DNA of 64,000 bases from Tectiglobus sp965247245 (GTDB taxonomy: Bacteria > Pseudomonadota > Alphaproteobacteria > Rhizobiales > Hyphomicrobiaceae), in the NCBI GenBank assembly GCA_965247245.1, contig CBDFGV010000003.1, forward strand, positions 1,984,001-2,048,000, in the 5' to 3' direction. Under the pieces are notes generated by a model. That model searched no databases. It was given only the letters and a program-made list of their open reading frames with translations, and had not been told where the DNA came from. Below, in pieces: positions 34,514 to 43,236 of the stretch. The translations under genes and the position numbers were made by a program. Within the stretch, counting starts at the first letter, position 1. Each line of letters opens with the position of its first letter.

Positions 34514-36715
34514 ATGACAGCCACTGCCATTACACCCGAGCTGATCGCCGAGCACGGCCTGAAACCTGACGAATACGATCGACTCCTCGAGATCATGGGG
34601 CGCGAGCCATCTCTAACCGAGCTTGGTATTTTCTCAGTCATGTGGTCTGAGCACTGCTCCTACAAATCCTCGCGGTTCTGGCTCAAAACACTCCCAACAT
34701 CAGGCCCGCAGGTCATCCAGGGGCCAGGTGAAAATGCCGGCATTGTGGATCTCGGCGACGGTGACTGTGCAGTATTCAAGATGGAGAGCCACAACCACCC
34801 AAGCTACATCGAGCCCTATCAAGGTGCTGCAACCGGCGTCGGTGGTATTATGCGCGATGTCTTTACGATGGGCGCAAGGCCGATCGCGAACCTGAATGCG
34901 CTCCGCTTCGGTGATCCAACGCATCCCAAGACCCGGCACCTCGTGTCGGGCGTCGTCGCCGGCATCGGCGGATACGGCAACTGCGTGGGTGTTCCGACAG
35001 TTGGTGGCGAGACCAACTTCGATGCCGCCTACAACAACAATATTCTTGTCAACGCCATGTGCGTTGGGTTGGCCAAAACCGACAAGGTATTCTACTCCGC
35101 CGCCAAAGGCGTGGGCCTACCCGTTGTCTATGTCGGCTCCAAAACCGGTCGCGACGGCATCCACGGCGCAACCATGGCGTCTGCAGAATTCGACGATGAG
35201 AGTGCAGAGAAACGCCCGACGGTGCAGGTTGGCGATCCGTTCACCGAAAAGCTTCTCATTGAAGCCTGCCTCGAGTTAATGGCCAGCGATGCCATCATTG
35301 CTATCCAGGATATGGGAGCGGCCGGCCTGACATCATCCACATCGGAAATGGCTGACAAGGGTGGCGTCGGTATCGAGCTCGATCTCGACAAGGTCCCGCA
35401 ACGCGAAACTGCAATGACTGCCTACGAAATGATGCTGTCGGAAAGCCAGGAGCGTATGCTCATGGTGTTGAAGCCGGGATCAGAGGCGGAAGCAGAAGCG
35501 GTCTTCACCAAGTGGGGGCTCGACTTTGCTATCGTCGGCCAAACCAACGACACTGGTCAGATGGTTGTCCGCCACAACGGTCAGATCGAAGCCGATATTC
35601 CCGTTTCAATGTTGGCTGATTCAGCACCGCTCTACGAACGCCCCTGGGTAGCCGGCAAGAAACAAGATGTTGTCGCCCCCGACGAAATCACATCCGACAA
35701 GCCGGCGCTCGATTGTCTAAAAGAGATCATGGGCCACCCGCAGTGCTGTTCGCGACGGTGGATTTGGGAACAGTATGACCACATGGTCATGGGCGACACC
35801 ATACAGCGCCCCGGCGGCGATGCCGCAATTGTGCGCATACACGGCACCAACAAAGGCGTCGCTGTCAGTTGTGATGTAACGCCTCGCTATGTTTTTGCTG
35901 ATCCTGCTATGGGAACCAAACAGGCCGTCGTCGAAAGCTGGCGCAACATCACTGCGGTCGGTGCCGACCCACTCGCCATTACGGATAACCTGAACTACGG
36001 CAACCCTGAGCGCCCCGAAATTATGGGCCAGTTCGTCGAAAGCATTCAGGGCATGTCAGAAGCCTGCGAGAAACTCGACTATCCTGTCGTGGCAGGCAAC
36101 GTCTCGCTCTACAACGAGACCAATGGTGTTGCGATTCCTCCAACACCTGCCATTGGCGGCGTCGGCCTCGTTCCAGACCTCTCACTAATCGCAGACCTGG
36201 GATTGAAGGCCGAGGGCAACGTGCTGCTGTTGCTGGGAGCCGAACGCGGCCACCTAGGACAAACTCTGTACCAACAGATTGTCGCCGGCGAACTCAAGGG
36301 CGCACCTCCGCCTATCGACCTTGATGCAGAGATCGCGACTGGCAAGATCATTCGACAGCTCATTCGCTCGAAGTTGGTGGCATCGGTGCATGACGTCAGT
36401 GACGGTGGCTTGCTTGTCGCCATTGCCGAGATGTGTTTGGCAGGCTCGATCGGCGCTATTCTTGATCAGCCAGAAGGTGATCTGCCAGCACACGCTATTT
36501 GGTTTGGCGAAGATCAAGGCCGTTACATTGTCGAAGTCAGTCCCGGCGAGGTCGATAGTGTGATGACGGCATCCCGTGACGCCGGCATTGCATGCCGAAA
36601 GCTCGGAACAACTGGTGGCAATGCGATTGAGATCTCTGGCGACGCCAGTCTTGCACTCGCAGATCTTGGCAAAACCCATGAAGGCTGGCTGCCGAACTAC
36701 ATGGATGGCAACTAA
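34514..36715 (+). CDS. purL: FGAM synthase large subunit PurL
   Basis: A 733-residue short-type PurL (the multi-subunit form), an ATP-dependent AIRS/PurM-fold enzyme turning FGAR to FGAM. Motifs: MWSEHCSYKSSR near residue 45, KMESHNHPSYIEPYQGAATGVGG (~90-112), a central QDMGAAGLTSST, and DVSDGGLLVAIAEM in the second half. It begins 29 bases after purQ; all four subunits needed for the step are thus adjacent. Confidence 0.97.
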   Translation: MTATAITPELIAEHGLKPDEYDRLLEIMGREPSLTELGIFSVMWSEHCSYKSSRFWLKTLPTSGPQVIQGPGENAGIVDLGDGDCAVFKMESHNHPSYIEPYQGAATGVGGIMRDVFTMGARPIANLNALRFGDPTHPKTRHLVSGVVAGIGGYGNCVGVPTVGGETNFDAAYNNNILVNAMCVGLAKTDKVFYSAAKGVGLPVVYVGSKTGRDGIHGATMASAEFDDESAEKRPTVQVGDPFTEKLLIEACLELMASDAIIAIQDMGAAGLTSSTSEMADKGGVGIELDLDKVPQRETAMTAYEMMLSESQERMLMVLKPGSEAEAEAVFTKWGLDFAIVGQTNDTGQMVVRHNGQIEADIPVSMLADSAPLYERPWVAGKKQDVVAPDEITSDKPALDCLKEIMGHPQCCSRRWIWEQYDHMVMGDTIQRPGGDAAIVRIHGTNKGVAVSCDVTPRYVFADPAMGTKQAVVESWRNITAVGADPLAITDNLNYGNPERPEIMGQFVESIQGMSEACEKLDYPVVAGNVSLYNETNGVAIPPTPAIGGVGLVPDLSLIADLGLKAEGNVLLLLGAERGHLGQTLYQQIVAGELKGAPPPIDLDAEIATGKIIRQLIRSKLVASVHDVSDGGLLVAIAEMCLAGSIGAILDQPEGDLPAHAIWFGEDQGRYIVEVSPGEVDSVMTASRDAGIACRKLGTTGGNAIEISGDASLALADLGKTHEGWLPNYMDGN

Positions 36716-36717
36716 GA

Positions 36718-37107
36718 CTAGGCGACTGCGAAATGCAGCACGTCGCCAAACTGTCCCACTATCAGTGCTGACATTGCCGCGAACGGCAGCATGGGTACCG
36801 ACGCATTGCGATCTCGCTTGATGAAGGCCCAAGCCACGGCTCCGAGGCCACTGCTGAAGCACGCGAGAATGACGAATGTCGTCCCCAGTGCAAAGCCGAA
36901 CCATAGGACGCCGGCACTTAACAGCTTTACCGCGCCAGCACCTACGCCAAGGCTGCCGCCAACAACGGCCAGTACCAGGAGAAATCCAAAGGCGACGACC
37001 GTATGAAGCGCAATCTGGCTCAGTGGTATGCCTGTGAGAACGGCGTGCACATAGAATGCTGCTGCAATGGCGACAACCAAGCCGTTGGGGATTTTGTGAG
37101 TTGCCAT
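36718..37107 (-). CDS. Prepilin-peptidase-like (A24/CpaA) protein lacking catalytic Asp
   Basis: A 129-residue membrane protein whose sequence follows the CpaA/TadV prepilin peptidase: HKIPNGLVV for the family's DxxxRxIPN segment, a hydrophobic middle, and GVGAGAVKLLSAGVLWFG for the usual GxGDVKLL. The protein begins just after where the first aspartate should be, and the second aspartate (GD) is Ala, so it cannot be an active aspartic protease. A stop codon lies seven codons upstream of the ATG, so no longer frame restores the first Asp. No pilin genes are nearby. It converges with purL, the stops three bases apart. Confidence 0.65.
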   Translation of the reverse strand: MATHKIPNGLVVAIAAAFYVHAVLTGIPLSQIALHTVVAFGFLLVLAVVGGSLGVGAGAVKLLSAGVLWFGFALGTTFVILACFSSGLGAVAWAFIKRDRNASVPMLPFAAMSALIVGQFGDVLHFAVA

Positions 37108-37294
37108 GCGAAGTATGAGCCAATCAATTCAAACAGAGCCGATCACCAGTTTAGGTTCAAACTCCTAAATTCGCGTTCAGCAACACGCATAAAATCGGGC
37201 AAAACAAGCATCTCCTGGATGGGAAAACAGTTGAAATCCAAGCATCCCCACGCCACGTTGAAATTGTAGCGAACATATCCCGAAGGGTTGTCCC

Positions 37295-37528
37295 ATGCCG
37301 ATGGAAGCGGGCGAAATCGAGAAGCTGATTAAGGAATCGATGCCGGATGCTGAGGTAACTATCAAAGATCTGGCCGGCGATGGCGATCATTACTCAGCGC
37401 ACGTTGTATCCAGTGCATTCAAGGGCAAGAGTCGCGTTCAACAACATCAGTTAGTCTATCAGGCCCTTGGCGGTCGGATGGGCGACGTATTGCATGCATT
37501 GGCGCTCACAACCGCCGCGAAAGATTGA
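37295..37528 (+). CDS. BolA-family protein
   Basis: A 77-residue BolA/IbaG-type protein (IKESMPDAEVTIKDLAGDGDHYSAHVVS, then the KSRVQQHQLVYQAL helix with the invariant His). BolA proteins bind monothiol glutaredoxins through a shared [2Fe-2S] cluster; the Grx4-type gene follows 68 bases later. The pair acts in iron-sulfur assembly and iron sensing. Confidence 0.95.
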   Translation: MPMEAGEIEKLIKESMPDAEVTIKDLAGDGDHYSAHVVSSAFKGKSRVQQHQLVYQALGGRMGDVLHALALTTAAKD

Positions 37529-37596
37529 CATGAGCTGCACCGCAGCACATCTTCCACCCAACAGTTCAGAACTATAACGCCAAAGGGACTTCCAAG

Positions 37597-37944
37597 ATGA
37601 GCGATGATCAAGCTGTCCAAGACTGGATCCGCCAGACAGTGAATTCGAATGATGTTGTGTTGTTCATGAAGGGCAATGCAAAGATGCCACAGTGTGGATT
37701 TTCGGCTCAAGTGGCCCAGATCCTCTCACTCACCGGTGTCGAATACAAAGACATCAACGTCCTGGAAGACATGAGCATTCGCGAGGGCGTGAAGAATTTC
37801 ACAAACTGGCCGACCATTCCGCAGCTCTACGTCAAGGGCGAGTTCGTCGGTGGTTGTGACATCATTCGCGAAATGTACCAGCAGGGTGAGTTGCAGCAGC
37901 TGCTGCAGGACAAGGGCCTAGCAGGAAGCAGTGCCGTCGCCTAA
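37597..37944 (+). CDS. grxD: Monothiol glutaredoxin, Grx4 family
   Basis: A 115-residue monothiol glutaredoxin with the active site PQCGFS (Cys33), preceded by LFMKGNAKM and followed by TNWPTIPQLYVKGEFVGGCDI, which binds glutathione. It holds a glutathione-ligated [2Fe-2S] cluster and partners with the BolA protein encoded just upstream. Confidence 0.97.
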   Translation: MSDDQAVQDWIRQTVNSNDVVLFMKGNAKMPQCGFSAQVAQILSLTGVEYKDINVLEDMSIREGVKNFTNWPTIPQLYVKGEFVGGCDIIREMYQQGELQQLLQDKGLAGSSAVA

Positions 37945-38152
37945 GCGGTCGGAACAACCCGGTTAACCTAGCTCTACTGTTTTATCTTGAGCTGGCTGAG
38001 CTCATTGCTTGGCCAGCCGCCTGATATCGCGCGGTTAACTGGTGGCTTCAGTTTGAACTCGATCGTGGAGCCAAGTAAATTTGTAATCTTCTTTTGTAAA
38101 ACAATGTCCACGGCCCTACGTCTGCCCCTAATGGTGGCGTAATGTATAAGGT

Positions 38153-39214
38153 ATGGAACTGACCGGCGGAGAAAACACAAATCGGAGCGTGCGGCTGGGT
38201 GGCAGACGGTTTCTGCTTAGCTTGGCAATCATCGCAGCTTGCGTGTGTTTGGCACTCGGAATCTCGCTGCCGATCATCAAGCTCACAAAAATGGTGTTCT
38301 GGAGCACCGAGCATTCACTGATCACGACGGTGACGGCCTTACTGCAAGAGAACCAGCTGTTTCTCGGACTGACCGTCCTGATATTCTCAATTGTCCTACC
38401 GATCCTCAAGCTCTTCTATCTGGTGTTGGTGTCCACTTTGCCAACGCGCGAGATCAAGCGACAAAGTCTGCGTCTGCGCGCCCTTGAATGGCTCGGCAAG
38501 TGGTCAATGCATGACGTCCTGGTAATGGCGCTAATGATATTCTTCATCAAAAGCCAGGGCCTCTATGATGCAGCCAGCCTGACCGGCGTTTACTTCTTTA
38601 CCGCAGCTGTGGTGCTCATGATCCTGGCCTATGCCTGGCTGCGAGGAGAGACGCAAACGCTTACGACTCAGGTCTCTACGGTCCCACCAAACCTTGATGA
38701 CGCCAACACGGAGTTGCAGGTCTCGACGCTTCGCAACGTCGTGCTGAGCTTCCTGATCATCGTCGCGACGGTTTGTTTTGCTCTTGGCATCACCTTGCCC
38801 GTCATCAAGTTCACGACAATCTACGTCTGGACGAATGAGCATTCGATCGCCACTGTTATTTACGCACTCTACAAGAACCAGGAGTTCTTCCTCTGTGGCG
38901 TGTTGTTTATCTTTTCAATCGTGTTTCCATTTATGAAACTGTTCTATCTGTTGACCCTGGTGACTTCGCCAGACATCTCACCAGAGTTTCGTGAGAAGTC
39001 GATGTCCACGATGGAGTGGCTGGGCCGCTATTCAATGACCGACGTCATGGTGTTGGCGCTGATCATCTTTTACATGAACTCATCCGGCTACACTGAAGCG
39101 AATGTTCTCCCGGGCGCCTATCTTTTTGCCGCCTCAGCATTGATGACAATGTTCGCCTATGGTTGGGCAAACTCACTTACACCGGTGCGAATAGTACGCA
39201 AAAAAACGGCTTGA
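38153..39214 (+). CDS. Tandem PqiA-like membrane protein
   Basis: A 353-residue membrane protein made of two similar halves (residues ~18-165 and ~190-345), each with four transmembrane helices and the paraquat-inducible protein A signature: GKWSMHDVLVMALMIFF and GRYSMTDVMVLALIIFY, each preceded by LPxLKLFYL-type text. Unlike E. coli PqiA/LetA it has no zinc-ribbon cysteines. LetA-type proteins work with MCE-domain LetB/PqiB tunnels in lipid transport between membranes; no MCE gene is in this window. The start ATG 38153 has a weak ribosome-binding site. Confidence 0.85.
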   Translation: MELTGGENTNRSVRLGGRRFLLSLAIIAACVCLALGISLPIIKLTKMVFWSTEHSLITTVTALLQENQLFLGLTVLIFSIVLPILKLFYLVLVSTLPTREIKRQSLRLRALEWLGKWSMHDVLVMALMIFFIKSQGLYDAASLTGVYFFTAAVVLMILAYAWLRGETQTLTTQVSTVPPNLDDANTELQVSTLRNVVLSFLIIVATVCFALGITLPVIKFTTIYVWTNEHSIATVIYALYKNQEFFLCGVLFIFSIVFPFMKLFYLLTLVTSPDISPEFREKSMSTMEWLGRYSMTDVMVLALIIFYMNSSGYTEANVLPGAYLFAASALMTMFAYGWANSLTPVRIVRKKTA

Positions 39215-39260
39215 CTGCTGAGCATTTGAACCTTCCCGCCCTTTCTGACGACTGAGACAT

Positions 39261-40652
39261 ATGATGATTACGGGAAAACAACTGATCGACTGGGGTTACC
39301 CACCTGGAACCTACTTCAAGGATGCCTTGCCGGCTGCCAACGCGGTGGCCGAAGCAGGCGGTGATGAAGCAGCTATTCGCGCTGCCGTCGATGCCTTCGT
39401 GCCACCGCCAACAATACCGCTGCGGCCATCATCGGAGCTCGCCTATCACGTGAACATTGAGGCTGCCGACGCAGACGATGCTGCCAACATCGAGTCCGTT
39501 GATGCAACCATGCGCGAGCTGCTGCGCACACCAACCATCAAAGCCGGCGCTGTCATGCCCGACGCCTGCCCGGCTGGCTCCAAGGGCACGATACCGGTTG
39601 GCGGTGTTGTCGCCGCTGAGAATGCCATCCATCCAGGCTTCCATTCCGCCGACATCTGCTGCTCGGTCATGGTCTCGGTGCTGGGCGATGTCGATCCTGT
39701 CAAGATCATGGACCTAGGTATGGAGCGATCGCATTTCGGCGGTGGCGGCCGCCGCGATCAACGATTGGCTGCGCCAACTATTCTGTCAGAGTTTGCCGAT
39801 AACCCGTTCCTTGAGGGCCTTGAGGATGCCGGTCATGACCACTTCGGCACCCAGGGCGACGGCAATCACTTCTTCTATGTCGGCCGCATCGCATCAACTG
39901 GCGACATCGCATTGGTTACGCATCATGGCTCGCGAAAGCCTGGCGCCATGCTGTATAAGCGCGGCATGCAGGTTGCAGAACGCTTTCGTCATCGCTTGTC
40001 GCCAGACACGCTCAAGCAAAACGCGTGGATTCCGGCAGACACCCGAGAGGGCGAAGACTATTGGGCTGCTCTGCAGATCATTCGAACTTGGACCAAAGGC
40101 AATCACGAGGCCATTCATGAATTGGTACGTGAAGGTCTTGGTGTCAATCTGAAGGATCGGTTCTGGAACGAGCACAATTTTGTCTTCCGGCGCGACGATG
40201 GTTTGTTCTATCACGGCAAGGGCGCGACCCCTGCGTGGTCTGGCTTTGCTGATGACAGCAACGGCCTGACGCTAATCCCGCTAAACATGTCTGAGCCAAT
40301 CCTCATCGCCCGCGGTCAAGATGCCGACAACGGCCTTGGGTTCTCACCGCATGGTGCAGGACGCAATTGGGGCCGCAAAGCCCACGTCCGACGATTGGGC
40401 GAACACGATCCCGCCGAGGTGATCAAGCGCGAGACAGACGGGCTCGACGTTCGCTTCTGGTGCGGCGTCCATGATCTCTCTGAGCTTCCATCGGCCTACA
40501 AGGACGCAGCAAACGTTCGCCGGCAGATCGACAAGTTTGGTCTCGCAGAGGTTGTCGACACGATTGAACCAATCGGCTCGATCATGGCAGGTGACTGGCT
40601 AACGCCTTATCTCGAAAAGCGCCGCGCGGCTGCAGCATCTGACGGTCAATAA
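39261..40652 (+). CDS. RtcB-family RNA ligase
   Basis: A 463-residue RtcB-type 3'-phosphate RNA ligase. Motifs: HSADICCSVM (metal Cys), GTQGDGNHFFYVG for the GxxGxGNHF motif, THHGSRKPG, FWNEHNFVF, and FSPHGAGR near residue 364, whose His is the GMP-linked nucleophile in the family. It would join RNA 2',3'-cyclic phosphate ends to 5'-OH ends using GTP. No RtcA cyclase, RtcR regulator or archease is nearby, so it is a stand-alone form. It starts 46 bases after the PqiA-like gene on the same strand. Confidence 0.88.
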   Translation: MMITGKQLIDWGYPPGTYFKDALPAANAVAEAGGDEAAIRAAVDAFVPPPTIPLRPSSELAYHVNIEAADADDAANIESVDATMRELLRTPTIKAGAVMPDACPAGSKGTIPVGGVVAAENAIHPGFHSADICCSVMVSVLGDVDPVKIMDLGMERSHFGGGGRRDQRLAAPTILSEFADNPFLEGLEDAGHDHFGTQGDGNHFFYVGRIASTGDIALVTHHGSRKPGAMLYKRGMQVAERFRHRLSPDTLKQNAWIPADTREGEDYWAALQIIRTWTKGNHEAIHELVREGLGVNLKDRFWNEHNFVFRRDDGLFYHGKGATPAWSGFADDSNGLTLIPLNMSEPILIARGQDADNGLGFSPHGAGRNWGRKAHVRRLGEHDPAEVIKRETDGLDVRFWCGVHDLSELPSAYKDAANVRRQIDKFGLAEVVDTIEPIGSIMAGDWLTPYLEKRRAAAASDGQ

Positions 40653-40693
40653 TCCCCGCCCTTGATGCGTAAGCGAGGCAACACCTGGGGTGC

Positions 40694-41740
40694 CTACTTT
40701 GGCTTTAGGATATCGATCGCCATTTGCCATCGCGCGTGCTTTTCACGCTGGCGCAGCCAGTACTTGCGCAGCCCATCGCCGGTGAGAAACTCGCCCTGCA
40801 GGCTGTTCTTCTGGCGATAGCCCTGCCACTCCTCAGATTGAAATACTTTGCGGAATAGAGCCTGGTAGTAAGCAATCGCATTCGGGCTCATACCAGGTGC
40901 ACCAACAACCGAACGCTGCATAAAGTAATGGAAGTCCATGCCGGTTTCCCGCAGCGTCGGTGTGCGCTTGAACATGGCAAGGCGGCGCGGTGTAAATGCG
41001 GCTATCGGTTTGGTCAGCCCCTGCTCAAAATACTTCATCTGCTCAGAGGGGTTATTGACGGTCGAATCCGCTCTGCTGTCGACCAACTGCTTGGCCACGG
41101 CACCACCGCCGCGCAGCGGCCGGTAGGTGATCTTAAGCCCATACGTCGAGTTTAGAAAATCCGTCAGCAAGTTGTCTTCTGAGCCAGTACCAGTACCGGC
41201 CATGACCCACTCTTTGCCCTTCTCACCAGCAGCTCGCACAAAATCTTTGAGGTTATTGATGTCAGTCCGCTCGCGGTTGACCCAGAGGACAAATGTATCT
41301 TCAGCCATCCGCGCGATCGGCGTAAATGTCCCAATGTCGATAGCAAGCTCGGGTTGGCGGATAGGTGTGGTGTAGAAACTGTTCAGCGTGAACATGATCG
41401 CGTGGTCATCGCCGGCGCGACGCTTAAGTTCCGTCATAGCCTTGGCGCCGGAACCACCCGTAATGTTGACAGGCTTTATCTCAACATCCACCAGCTCACG
41501 GTCTTTCATGGTCTTGGCCAAGAAGCGCACCGCTTTGTCGGCGCCGCCACCACGGCCAGCCATGACGATAAAGGTAATTGGTTTGGTTGGTGTCCATTGA
41601 GCGAATGCCGGATGGCTGCTGCTGATCGAATGGAATACCAGCAGTGCGCTTGCCACACCGAAGGAAACAATCACTGGCCGTACAAAGTGCAGCAAGCGAG
41701 ACATCGAGAGTATGCCAACTCTCTGCCACACCTGACCCAT
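40694..41740 (-). CDS. Bug/TctC-type periplasmic solute-binding protein
   Basis: A 348-residue tripartite tricarboxylate receptor family protein. It has an N-terminal signal (hydrophobic segment ~22-45, ending at PAFA), then the family pattern TPTKPITFIVMAGRGGGADKAVRFLA and PVNITGGSGAKAM. GGGGGAGG lies five bases before ATG 41740; the longer frame to 41821 would overlap this. Bug proteins bind carboxylates for TctAB transporters or sense them. No TctA or TctB gene is present here, so it is an orphan. Confidence 0.85.
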   Translation of the reverse strand: MGQVWQRVGILSMSRLLHFVRPVIVSFGVASALLVFHSISSSHPAFAQWTPTKPITFIVMAGRGGGADKAVRFLAKTMKDRELVDVEIKPVNITGGSGAKAMTELKRRAGDDHAIMFTLNSFYTTPIRQPELAIDIGTFTPIARMAEDTFVLWVNRERTDINNLKDFVRAAGEKGKEWVMAGTGTGSEDNLLTDFLNSTYGLKITYRPLRGGGAVAKQLVDSRADSTVNNPSEQMKYFEQGLTKPIAAFTPRRLAMFKRTPTLRETGMDFHYFMQRSVVGAPGMSPNAIAYYQALFRKVFQSEEWQGYRQKNSLQGEFLTGDGLRKYWLRQREKHARWQMAIDILKPK

Positions 41741-41995
41741 ACGCGCCTCCCCCAAGATTTCGCCCCTGATCAATTCCGCAATCGCGCCCGCCAATGGCCG
41801 TTTGCCACCATGCTTGGGCAATGAGCGTGACTAACGAACCTGGACGGCAGGATTATGATAAGCGGCTCAATTGCAACGCGACAGTCCAGGTGACGCAATT
41901 ATAGTCGCCAAAGTGATATCGAACGACCTAAGGCTCGACATCCCTGTCATGCCGGACATACGATGTCGTGACACAGACAATCTGGACATAGATCA

Positions 41996-42658
41996 ATGGA
42001 CAAATCGGCAATCGACCTGAGTTCGCTCGACGTTTTTGACATCATGAAGACAACGAGAGCCATGCGGCGTCTGAAACCGGACCCAATTCCAGATGAACTC
42101 ATCATCAAGATTCTGGATGCCGGAATTCGCGCACCCAATGGCGGCAACCATCAAACCTGGCATTTTGTCGTGGTCAAAGATGCTGCAATCAAGAAGGCGG
42201 TGCAGGTCTGGTACAAAAAAGCCTACGACGAGATCATAGGGCCAGGCTACGCAAGTAGCGCAGCGCCACCAGGCTCAACGTCCGAGAAGTATAGTCGGCA
42301 ACATAGCGCCGTCGAATACCTCACAGACCACTATCATGAGGCACCTGTTTGGATTGTCGCCTGTATCAAGCATGGCGAGGCCAAACCGAGCCGGATGTCG
42401 GGAGCTTCAATCTACCCGGCAGTGCAGAACATGTTGTTGGCAGCCCGCGCGCTTGGGCTAGGCGCCTGCCTAACGACCCGTCACATGTTTTTCGCAGAGG
42501 AGGCCGACAAAGCTCTTGAGTTACCACCAGGCGTCTTGTCGTACGCAATCCTGCCGATTGGCTACCCCATGGGCAACTTCGGGCCAACGGGCCGTGGCCA
42601 GCTATCCGACTTTGTATCCTTGGATCGCGTGGGGAACACATGGGATGCGTTGGAGTAG
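41996..42658 (+). CDS. Nitroreductase-family flavoprotein
   Basis: A 220-residue FMN-dependent nitroreductase-fold enzyme: TTRAMRRLKPDPIPDELI with the FMN-binding Arg cluster, IRAPNGGNHQTWHFVVV, and SIYPAVQNMLLAARALGLGACLT, where the Gly loop binds the flavin. These enzymes use NAD(P)H to reduce nitro compounds, quinones or enones; some are dehydrogenases of other substrates. It stands alone between the binding-protein gene and a DUF3237 gene. Confidence 0.9.
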   Translation: MDKSAIDLSSLDVFDIMKTTRAMRRLKPDPIPDELIIKILDAGIRAPNGGNHQTWHFVVVKDAAIKKAVQVWYKKAYDEIIGPGYASSAAPPGSTSEKYSRQHSAVEYLTDHYHEAPVWIVACIKHGEAKPSRMSGASIYPAVQNMLLAARALGLGACLTTRHMFFAEEADKALELPPGVLSYAILPIGYPMGNFGPTGRGQLSDFVSLDRVGNTWDALE

Positions 42659-42691
42659 CCAACCGTCGAGATGATCAATGACGATCCATCG

Positions 42692-43150
42692 TCAAAGAAT
42701 CTGAAACACGTCATAGGCGGCGTGATCGGGCATGCGCCGCCCTACGCCAACAGAAACAATGCGGTTTAGCCAGTCATATTTCTCGGATGATGTTTCGAAG
42801 TAGGGGGTATTGCGCAAGTAGTACTCAGATGGATCGACCGTCTCGCCGCGCGCAATACGGTCCATCACTTCCGGTGTACCGTAACGCACGCCGGTGTAAT
42901 GCATATAGATGAGCGCGTCGTCATCGGTTCTAAGCACCATCCGGACATTGGGGTTCATGGCACCATCTGTGCGAAAGGTTTTCTGGTCGATACCACCCGG
43001 AAGCACTTCCCCCTTTAGCTTCGGGCCTTCAAAAGTGCCGGCACCAAGCATATCCAGATGGCGTGTCCCAAGTGGAACGGCGCCCACGTCGTGTAAAGCG
43101 TCAACCGTCACGCGAATAGTAAAGAGATACTCGGAGTTTAATGTCGGCAT
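42692..43150 (-). CDS. DUF3237 protein
   Basis: A 152-residue DUF3237 beta-barrel protein: EYLFTIRVTVDA, VPLGTRHLDMLGAGTFEGPKLKG, LRTDDDALIYMHYTGVRYG and YFETSSEKYDWLNRI are the characteristic blocks. The function of the family is unknown; members often sit beside oxidoreductases and catabolic genes. It lies downstream of the LysR gene on the same strand by 86 bases, and may be its cotranscribed partner. The start ATG 43150 has a modest ribosome-binding site. Confidence 0.85.
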   Translation of the reverse strand: MPTLNSEYLFTIRVTVDALHDVGAVPLGTRHLDMLGAGTFEGPKLKGEVLPGGIDQKTFRTDGAMNPNVRMVLRTDDDALIYMHYTGVRYGTPEVMDRIARGETVDPSEYYLRNTPYFETSSEKYDWLNRIVSVGVGRRMPDHAAYDVFQIL

Positions 43151-43236
43151 CGACCCATTCCCATCTCAAGCTCAACCCATCTGACGCGCAATTGTTTGAT
43201 ACCAGGGCCCCTCTGGTCAAGCCCAACCCTACCCAA

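Noticed and set aside
36254..37123. Long antisense frame (289 codons) opposite the 3' part of purL
   Set aside because: It is antisense to a clear purL and to the CpaA-like gene, rich in Arg/Cys/His with no domain; a codon-bias shadow.
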